NCBI GenBank assembly: GCA_023411375.1
Contig: JAEYOW010000016.1
Coordinates: forward strand, 147,386-211,385
Length of the DNA stretch: 64,000 nt
From: Bacillota bacterium
GTDB lineage: Bacteria > Bacillota > Clostridia > Christensenellales > Aristaeellaceae
Reading direction: 5' to 3'
The notes under the pieces are model-generated. The model had not been told where the DNA came from, did not search any database, and saw nothing but the letters and a program-made list of their open reading frames with translations. How positions within the stretch are numbered: position 1 is the first letter of the stretch; every line of letters begins with the position of its first letter. The position numbers were made by a program, and so were the translations under genes. Below, piece after piece: positions 58,970 through 64,000 of the stretch.

Positions 58970-60364
58970 TTATTGGTGCTTATCCTGAATATACCGGTCA
59001 ATCGCGGCGGCCGCGTTCTTGCCCGCGCCCATAGCCAGAATCACCGTGGCGGCTCCCGTCACCGCGTCGCCGCCCGCGTATACGCCCTCGCGGCTGGAAA
59101 GACCGCTTTCGTCCCGAACCACGATACAGCCATGGCGGTTGGTTTCCAGACCGGGCGTGGTATTGCGCAACAGAGGGTTCGGGCTTGTGCCAATGGACAT
59201 GATCATCGTATCCACGTCGAGCACAAACTCGCTGCCTTCCTTGACCACAGGACGGCGGCGGCCGCTCTCGTCAGGCTCGCCAAGGGCCATCTCCACGCAG
59301 CGCATGCCGCGGACAAAGCCGTTTTCGTCGCCCAGCACCTCGGTGGGGTTGCACAGGGTTTTAAAGATGATACCTTCCTCCTGCGCGTGTTCAACCTCCT
59401 CCTGGCGTGCGGGAAGCTCCTCCATGCCGCGGCGGTAGACAATAAAGACCTCCTCCGCGCCCAGGCGCTTGGCGCAACGGGCCGCATCCATGGCGACGTT
59501 TCCGCCGCCCACCACAGCCACCCGCTTCGAACGCTTGACCGGCGTGGCGCTGCCGTCGCGGTAAGCCTTCATCAGGTTGATACGGGTCAGGTACTCGTTG
59601 GCGCTGTAAACGCCCTTGAGGCTTTCGCCGGGAATGCCCATAAAGCGCGGCAGACCAGCGCCGCTGCCGATGAAAAGCGCCTCATAGCCCATCTGAAACA
59701 GCTCGTCCACAGTAAGGGTTTTGCCGATGACCGTGTTGCATTGGATATCCACGCCCAGCGCCTTCAGCCCGTCAATTTCGTGGTTGACGATACCCTTTGG
59801 CAGACGAAATTCGGGAATGCCGTAGCTCAGCACGCCGCCGGCAATGTGAAGCGCCTCAAAGACCGTTACGGCATAGCCCAGCTTTGCCAGGTCGCCCGCA
59901 CAGGTAAGGCCGCTGGGACCCGCGCCAATCACAGCGACCTTATGGCCGTTGGATTCGGGGCGCTTCACAGGCTGCCCGGCATGCTCCCTGTGCCAGTCCG
60001 CCACAAAGCGTTCCAGCCGGCCGATGCCGACGCTCTCGCCCTTGATGCCGCGCACGCATTTTCCCTCGCACTGGTTTTCCTGCGGACAAACGCGGCCGCA
60101 TACGGCGGGCAGGGAAGTGGAGCGGGACAGGATCTCGTATGCGCCGTTTATATCCTCATTGGCCAGGCGCTCAATAAATGCGGGAATATCAATTGCCACC
60201 GGGCAGGCGGATACGCAGGGCTTATGCTTGCAGTTCAGGCAGCGCCGGGCCTCATTTGCCGCCATATCGAGGGTATAGCCAAGAGCCACCTCGTCGAAGC
60301 ATTTGTTTCGTACGTCCGGTTCCCTGACGGGCATCGGCGTCTTTTTCGGATCCATATTAGGCAT
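58970..60364 (-). CDS. nfnB: NADH-dependent ferredoxin:NADP+ oxidoreductase subunit B (NfnB; GltA-like)
   Basis: A 464-residue flavoprotein of the glutamate-synthase small-subunit family. N-terminal 4Fe-4S ligands are in CLNCKHKPCVSACP and VCPQENQCEGKCV, followed by FAD-binding IGAGPSGLTCAGDLAKLGYA and NAD(P)-binding VGGGNVAMDAARCAKRLGAE. In NfnAB it holds the bifurcating FAD and oxidises NADPH while reducing NAD+ and ferredoxin. The NfnA-like gene overlapping it by 8 nt, and the absence of a GltB large subunit, favour NfnB over glutamate synthase. The ATG used has GGAGG 9 nt upstream. Confidence 0.88.
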   Translation of the reverse strand: MPNMDPKKTPMPVREPDVRNKCFDEVALGYTLDMAANEARRCLNCKHKPCVSACPVAIDIPAFIERLANEDINGAYEILSRSTSLPAVCGRVCPQENQCEGKCVRGIKGESVGIGRLERFVADWHREHAGQPVKRPESNGHKVAVIGAGPSGLTCAGDLAKLGYAVTVFEALHIAGGVLSYGIPEFRLPKGIVNHEIDGLKALGVDIQCNTVIGKTLTVDELFQMGYEALFIGSGAGLPRFMGIPGESLKGVYSANEYLTRINLMKAYRDGSATPVKRSKRVAVVGGGNVAMDAARCAKRLGAEEVFIVYRRGMEELPARQEEVEHAQEEGIIFKTLCNPTEVLGDENGFVRGMRCVEMALGEPDESGRRRPVVKEGSEFVLDVDTMIMSIGTSPNPLLRNTTPGLETNRHGCIVVRDESGLSSREGVYAGGDAVTGAATVILAMGAGKNAAAAIDRYIQDKHQ

Positions 60365-61208
60365 CGTGGGCCGCCTCCTTTTCAAAGAGGCGGCAGGCCG
60401 CCTCTCTTGCGTGCGCCTCAAAATCCCTATACATGCTGCCGCGTGCCAGGGCTTCGTCAAAATCAACCAGATGCCCGTCGAAATCGGGCCCGTCCACACA
60501 TGCAAACTTCGTCTCGCCGCCCACGGTCAGGCGGCAGCCGCCGCACATGCCGGTGCCGTCGATCATGATAGGGTTCATGCTCACCACGGTTTTAATCCCG
60601 TATTTTTCCGTCACCTTGCAGACGAATTTCATCATGATCAGCGGGCCGATGGCGATGACCTCGTCGTATTCGTTACCCGCCTGAATCAGCGCTTCCAACG
60701 CGGCGGTCACCAGACCCTTTTCGCCATAGCTGCCGTCGTCTGTCATCAGGCGCAACTCATCGCTGACGGCTTTAAACTCGTTTTCCAGAATTACCAAATC
60801 CTTCGAACGGAAGCCAACCACGCTATGCACGGCGCAGCCAAGCCCATGCAGCTTTTTGGCGATGGGGTAAGCGATGGCGCAGCCCACGCCGCCGCCTACG
60901 ACGCAAACCTTTTTGAGGCCGTCGGTATGGCTGGCGACGCCTAGCGGCCCGACAAGGTCATGCAGGCATTCGCCCTGGCACAGGGCGTTGAGCTCCATTG
61001 TTCCGGCGCCCACAATTTGGTAGATGACGGTAACGGTACCGTCATCGCGGTTAAAATCCGCGATAGTCAGCGGGATACGCTCGCTGTCCGCTCCGGCGCG
61101 TAGGATCACAAACTGGCCGGGCTCGGCCTTCCGGGCGATCAGCGGCGCATTGACCGTCATTTTAACGACGGTTGGATTGAGCGGTAGCTTTTCAATAATC
61201 TCAAACAC
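60357..61208 (-). CDS. nfnA: NADH-dependent ferredoxin:NADP+ oxidoreductase subunit A (NfnA)
   Basis: A 283-residue ferredoxin-NADP reductase-like protein, also called SudB or PyrK-like. An FAD-binding domain (IPLTIADFNRDDGTVTVIYQ) precedes an NAD-binding domain (VCVVGGGVGCAIAYPIAKKL), and the C-terminal 2Fe-2S cluster site is GMCGGCRLTVGGETKFACVD. With NfnB it forms the electron-bifurcating transhydrogenase that balances NADH, NADPH and ferredoxin in anaerobes. It follows ridA by 18 nt in the same operon. Confidence 0.9.
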   Translation of the reverse strand: MFEIIEKLPLNPTVVKMTVNAPLIARKAEPGQFVILRAGADSERIPLTIADFNRDDGTVTVIYQIVGAGTMELNALCQGECLHDLVGPLGVASHTDGLKKVCVVGGGVGCAIAYPIAKKLHGLGCAVHSVVGFRSKDLVILENEFKAVSDELRLMTDDGSYGEKGLVTAALEALIQAGNEYDEVIAIGPLIMMKFVCKVTEKYGIKTVVSMNPIMIDGTGMCGGCRLTVGGETKFACVDGPDFDGHLVDFDEALARGSMYRDFEAHAREAACRLFEKEAAHDA

Positions 61209-61226
61209 AAAATCAACTCCTTGCGG

Positions 61227-61607
61227 TTATGCGCGAATGGCGACGCACTCAATTTCTACCAGTCCGCCCTTTGGCAGCGCGGCCACCTGTACGCAGCTGC
61301 GCGCGGGATAGCCCTCCTCAAAGAAACGTTGGTAAACGGCGTTGACCGTCGCGAAGTCGCCCAAATCAGTGACAAACACAGTCGTTTTAACGATGTCGGC
61401 ATAGGTGAGGCCAGCCTGCTTCAAAATTTCGCCCAGGTTGCGCATGGACCATTCGGCCTGCGCCTCCACGCCGGCGGCAAGCTCGCCCGTTGCGGGATCG
61501 ATACCAAGCTGACCAGAGGTGAAAAGCATACCGCCGGCTTGAACAGCCTGCGAATAGGGACCGATGGCGGCGGGGGCCGAGGGGGTATGGATGATTGATT
61601 TACTCAT
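61227..61607 (-). CDS. ridA: RidA-family enamine/imine deaminase
   Basis: A 126-residue RidA/YjgF protein that hydrolyses reactive 2-aminoacrylate-type enamines released by PLP enzymes. The family features are TPSAPAAIGPYSQAVQAGGM at the N terminus, SGQLGIDPATGELA, the NLGEILKQAGLTYADIVKTT helix and a C-terminal PARSCVQVAALPKGGLVEIE with the key Arg. AAAGGAG precedes the ATG used. It is the first gene of the nfnA-nfnB operon, a less common pairing. Confidence 0.95.
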   Translation of the reverse strand: MSKSIIHTPSAPAAIGPYSQAVQAGGMLFTSGQLGIDPATGELAAGVEAQAEWSMRNLGEILKQAGLTYADIVKTTVFVTDLGDFATVNAVYQRFFEEGYPARSCVQVAALPKGGLVEIECVAIRA

Positions 61608-61659
61608 GATGCTTCTCCTTTCGATTGCGCGCATGGGCGCGCGTACGCCGAACGCTTTT

Positions 61660-61688
61660 ATTTTAGCATCAGCCGGCCCGGGTGTAAA
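61660..61688 (-). promoter_or_regulatory. Promoter of the ridA-nfnA-nfnB operon
   Basis: Minus-strand TTTACA, 17-nt spacer, TAAAAT, 53 nt before the ridA start. Confidence 0.65.
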
Positions 61689-61762
61689 GCGCGGGAATGG
61701 GGAAATAACACGTTAAAAGTTGGCCGACTCGCTAAAATCGCCCGAAATTCGTTTTTTTAACA

Positions 61763-61791
61763 TTGACGGCCCATTGCCAACGTTGTAAAAT
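61763..61791 (+). promoter_or_regulatory. Promoter of the HerA-like ATPase gene
   Basis: TTGACG, 17-nt spacer, TAAAAT, 33 nt before the ATG. It diverges from the ridA promoter. Confidence 0.7.
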
Positions 61792-61823
61792 ATGGATATA
61801 CATACTGTCAAGGAGGAAAAGCC

Positions 61824-63728
61824 ATGTATTACGATCACAAAATCTGGGTAGGTACCGGAGACGATCATAAGCCCGTTTTTCTTTTGCCACAAATGGCCAA
61901 CCGCCATGGACTGATTGCCGGCGCCACGGGTACCGGCAAATCCGTAACGCTCAAGGTGATGGCCGAGGGTTTTTCGGACATGGGCGTTCCGGTCTTTCTG
62001 GGTGACATCAAGGGCGACCTGAGCGGCATGGTCAAGCCCGGCGAGCAGAGTGATAAGATTACCGAACGCCTGATGAACGTGGGCGTAACGGAATTCAAGC
62101 ATGAGGCTTATCCCACGGTTTTTTGGGACGTATACGGCGAGCAGGGCCATCCCGTGCGCACCACGGTCAGCGAAATGGGGCCGTTGCTGCTCTCACGCAT
62201 GCTCAACCTCAATGAAACCCAGGCCGGCGTGCTCAATATCCTCTTCCGCGTGGCGGACGACGAGGGTATGCTGCTTCTGGATATCAAGGATATCAAGGCG
62301 ATGCTTGCCTATGTGGGCGAGAATTCCAGCAAATACACCCTTAATTACGGCAACGTCAGCAAGGCGAGCATCGGGGCAATCCAGCGCGCCATCGCGGTGC
62401 TGGAGGATCAGGGCGGCGACAAGTTCTTTGGCGAGCCCGCGCTCAAGATCACCGACTGGATGCAGGTGGATGAGGACGGACGCGGCTATATCAACATTCT
62501 TTCCTGTGACAAGCTGTTTTTGAGCCCCGTGATGTATTCTACCTTTTTGTTGTGGATGCTGAGCGAGTTGTACGAAACCCTGCCCGAGCAAGGCGATCAG
62601 GAGAAGCCCCGTATGGTGTTCTTCTTTGACGAGGCGCATTTGCTGTTTGACGATTGCGGCAAGCAGCTTATGGATAAGATTGAGCAGGTCGTTCGCTTGA
62701 TTCGCAGTAAAGGCGTGGGCGTATTTTTCATTACGCAGAGCCCGGCGGATGTGCCCATGAGCGTGTTGGGGCAGCTTGGCAACCGCGTTCAGCATGCCCT
62801 GCGCGCATTTACGCCGTTGGATCAGAAAGCCGTCAAGGTCGCTGCGCAAACCTTCCGCACCAATCCCGCCTTTAGCACGGAGGAAGCCATCACGCAGCTC
62901 AAAACCGGTGAAGCGCTGGTTTCTTTCCTGGATGAGTCGGGCGCGCCGGGCATCGTGACCCGCGCGACCATTTTGCCCCCGCAGAGCTATATGGGCGCGA
63001 TCAGCGAAAGCCTCCGCAAGACGTTTATCGAAACCAGTCCCTTTGCGGGTGTGTACGAGCAGGAGATCGACCGTGACAGTGCCTACGAGTATCTGGTAGG
63101 TAAGATGAGCGAAGCAGCCGCCCCGGCGCCGGTGCCCCAGCAGGCTCCGTTGCGCACAGCGCCTGTTATGAACGTACCGGATGGAATGCCCGCGCAGGCG
63201 GCCGCTCCCGTGCAAACCGCCGCGCCGTCGCAGGGCTTTATGGTATTTGATCCCACGACGGGCCAGTATGTGCAAAAGCAGTTGGATACGATGAGCGCCG
63301 CCGCGCCGGCTCAACAGCCCGCTCCCGTGGCTCAGGCCGTAGCGCAGCCGCAAACGGTTCAGCAGAACGTGCTTGTGCTTGATCCCACAACGGGCCAGTA
63401 TGTGCAAAAGCTGATGACCATGGCCTTTAACCCGGCCACTGGCCAATACGCGCCCGTTCAGACCGAGGCTGATACCAAGGCCGCCAAGGAAGCCGCCGCC
63501 GCGCAGGCAAAGGCTGAAAAGGAGGCCGCCAAGGCGGAGAAGGAGCGCATCGCCGCGGAGCGCCGCCAGCGTGCCGACGAGCTGCGCGAGGAGCGCGCGG
63601 AGCGTGCGCGCGCCAATAACAGCGTGCTTGGCCGAATCAAGAATACGGCCATCGCTACCGTAACTCGCACCGTCACCAATGAGCTTACGCGCGGGCTGAT
63701 GGGCACCATCACGGGCAAAAGGCGCTGA
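61824..63728 (+). CDS. HerA-like ATPase, DUF853 (YjgR) family, with repeat-rich C-terminal tail
   Basis: A 634-residue protein. Residues 1 to about 430 match DUF853/YjgR, a HerA/FtsK-type P-loop ATPase group of unknown role: Walker A AGATGTGKSVTLKV (residue 32), FLGDIKGDLSGMVKPGEQSD, Walker B PRMVFFFDEAHLLFDD and the sensor FFITQSPADVPMSVLGQLGN. The tail is unlike the family core: a Pro/Ala/Gln-rich stretch, three copies of a DPTTGQYVQK-like repeat (near residues 475, 520 and 537), a long charged Ala/Lys/Glu/Arg helix (about 545-600) and a short conserved-looking end. A pilot coupling or tethering role for the tail is a guess. Confidence 0.88.
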   Translation: MYYDHKIWVGTGDDHKPVFLLPQMANRHGLIAGATGTGKSVTLKVMAEGFSDMGVPVFLGDIKGDLSGMVKPGEQSDKITERLMNVGVTEFKHEAYPTVFWDVYGEQGHPVRTTVSEMGPLLLSRMLNLNETQAGVLNILFRVADDEGMLLLDIKDIKAMLAYVGENSSKYTLNYGNVSKASIGAIQRAIAVLEDQGGDKFFGEPALKITDWMQVDEDGRGYINILSCDKLFLSPVMYSTFLLWMLSELYETLPEQGDQEKPRMVFFFDEAHLLFDDCGKQLMDKIEQVVRLIRSKGVGVFFITQSPADVPMSVLGQLGNRVQHALRAFTPLDQKAVKVAAQTFRTNPAFSTEEAITQLKTGEALVSFLDESGAPGIVTRATILPPQSYMGAISESLRKTFIETSPFAGVYEQEIDRDSAYEYLVGKMSEAAAPAPVPQQAPLRTAPVMNVPDGMPAQAAAPVQTAAPSQGFMVFDPTTGQYVQKQLDTMSAAAPAQQPAPVAQAVAQPQTVQQNVLVLDPTTGQYVQKLMTMAFNPATGQYAPVQTEADTKAAKEAAAAQAKAEKEAAKAEKERIAAERRQRADELREERAERARANNSVLGRIKNTAIATVTRTVTNELTRGLMGTITGKRR

Positions 63729-63785
63729 CCAGGCCGCAAGAAAGAAGGTTGGCTTCGCTGATATGTAAACGGTAGGACAGGCTGA

Positions 63786-63819
63786 TTCCCCCGGCAAGGT
63801 ATCGCCGGGGGAATTTTTG
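63786..63819 (+). terminator. Terminator after the HerA-like gene
   Basis: TTCCCCCGGC and GCCGGGGGAA form a perfect 10-bp stem with an 8-nt loop, followed by TTTTT. Confidence 0.92.
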
Positions 63820-63885
63820 TATATGAAAACCCCACGCAAGGCGTGGGGTTCGGAAGAGCTTAAAGCGATGAGGAAGACAGGAAAA

Positions 63886-63941
63886 CTCCTTTTGCTTACA
63901 ATGAAGTTGCGGTCTGCCAACTGCAACAAAAGCAAAAGGAG
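63886..63941 (+). promoter_or_regulatory. Stem-loop hiding the transposase ribosome binding site
   Basis: CTCCTTTTGCTT pairs perfectly with AAGCAAAAGGAG (12 bp), with an inner GTTGC/GCAAC stem. The right arm contains most of the AAAAGGAGG site of tnpA, so the fold should block translation, as described for IS200. Confidence 0.75.
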
Positions 63942-63950
63942 GTCATTTGT

Positions 63951-64000
63951 ATGGCAAATGACAATAAGAGTTTATCACATACGAAATGGAACTGTAAATA
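63951..64000 (+). CDS. tnpA: IS200/IS605 transposase TnpA (5' end only)
   Basis: The first 16 codons, MANDNKSLSHTKWNCK, match the start of IS200-type TnpA proteins, single-strand HUH transposases that act at hairpin ends. AGGAGG lies 9 nt before the ATG. Completeness of the gene, and whether a tnpB follows, cannot be seen. Confidence 0.85.
   Translation, partial: MANDNKSLSHTKWNCK

Larger units (their letters stand above)
63822..64000 (+). mobile_element. Left end of an IS200/IS605-family element (continues past window)
   Basis: The element begins just after the preceding terminator. A perfect 10-bp hairpin, AACCCCACGC-aag-GCGTGGGGTT (63828-63850), is the subterminal structure recognised by TnpA transposases of this family. 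About 100 nt later comes the transposase start. The exact left boundary cannot be fixed from one end. Confidence 0.85.

Noticed and set aside
58817..60568. A 583-codon plus-strand frame opposite nfnB
   Set aside because: It starts inside the TetR gene and crosses a bidirectional terminator; the opposite strand encodes a protein with all expected Fe-S and flavin motifs.
58970..61208. Glutamate synthase annotation for the GltA-like protein
   Set aside because: There is no large GltB subunit and the gene overlaps an NfnA-type subunit with a 2Fe-2S motif, so NfnAB is the better reading.
62193..63935. A 580-codon minus-strand frame across the HerA-like gene and its terminator
   Set aside because: It reads through the terminator, is Leu/Arg/Gly-rich without motifs, and lies opposite a gene with complete Walker motifs.
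1..64000. CRISPR array or prophage
   Set aside because: No spaced direct repeats, cas genes or phage structural genes were seen.

Overview
The window looks like the chromosome of an endospore-forming, fairly GC-rich member of the Clostridia. This rests on two alpha/beta-type SASP genes, Firmicutes-style SD/-35/-10 signals, an L10 leader ahead of rplJ-rplL, an NfnAB-like enzyme pair, and many sugar ABC systems with YesM/YesN-type two-component regulators. Most of it is catabolic and accessory DNA, with a small housekeeping core (tRNA-Trp, rplJ-rplL, spore proteins).

Layout. 1-7150 (minus): an arabinoside locus with an AraC regulator, a GH127 beta-L-arabinofuranosidase, a solute-binding protein with two LplBC permeases, and a GH51 arabinofuranosidase cut by the window edge. 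7366-7962: a GNAT acetyltransferase. 8260-17367 (plus): an eight-gene operon with a consensus promoter, an AtuA/DUF1446 protein, a DUF4387 protein, an LplBCA-type importer, two ADP-ribosylglycohydrolase-fold enzymes and a GntR/FadR regulator, closed by a terminator. 17450-21770: an AT-rich island with a probable RiPP (ribosomally made, modified peptide) locus: a SPASM maturase, a 57-residue Cys-rich peptide, an S41 protease and an ABC exporter. The maturase has lost its radical-SAM core. 21801-29220: exported or membrane proteins, including a phosphodiester glycosidase, an Lgt-like membrane protein, a TPR/C-type-lectin protein, a DUF6273-like protein, a dead sortase B fused to a C39-like peptidase, and a ComEC-type metallo-hydrolase.

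29578-38447 (plus): a sugar-sensing lipoprotein, histidine kinase and response regulator followed by a YtfQ-YtfR-YtfT-YjfF-like importer. Then come tRNA-Trp, a PPC-domain protein translationally coupled to an MFS transporter, a class-I amidotransferase hydrolase, a copper P-type ATPase with a CopZ-like domain fused at its C terminus, a lysine 2,3-aminomutase overlapping a D-Ala-D-Ala-ligase-like ATP-grasp enzyme, and the SASP pair. 47925-54335 (minus): an Fbp-type ABC importer with its own kinase and regulator. 54486-55710: L10 leader, rplJ, rplL. The end of the window holds an orphan FtsX-type permease, a TetR regulator, RidA-NfnA-NfnB, a HerA-like ATPase, and the left end of an IS200/IS605 element running off the edge.

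The observations most worth following are the RiPP locus with its tiny precursor gene and core-deleted maturase, the pseudo-sortase/C39 fusion, the AtuA-DUF4387-transporter-ARH operon, the KamA/ATP-grasp pair, and the copA-copZ fusion that keeps an internal ribosome binding site. A recurring layout is also visible: all four transporter-type solute-binding protein genes are followed at once by an RNA hairpin. Functions are assigned from sequence reading and family knowledge only; no database search was run.
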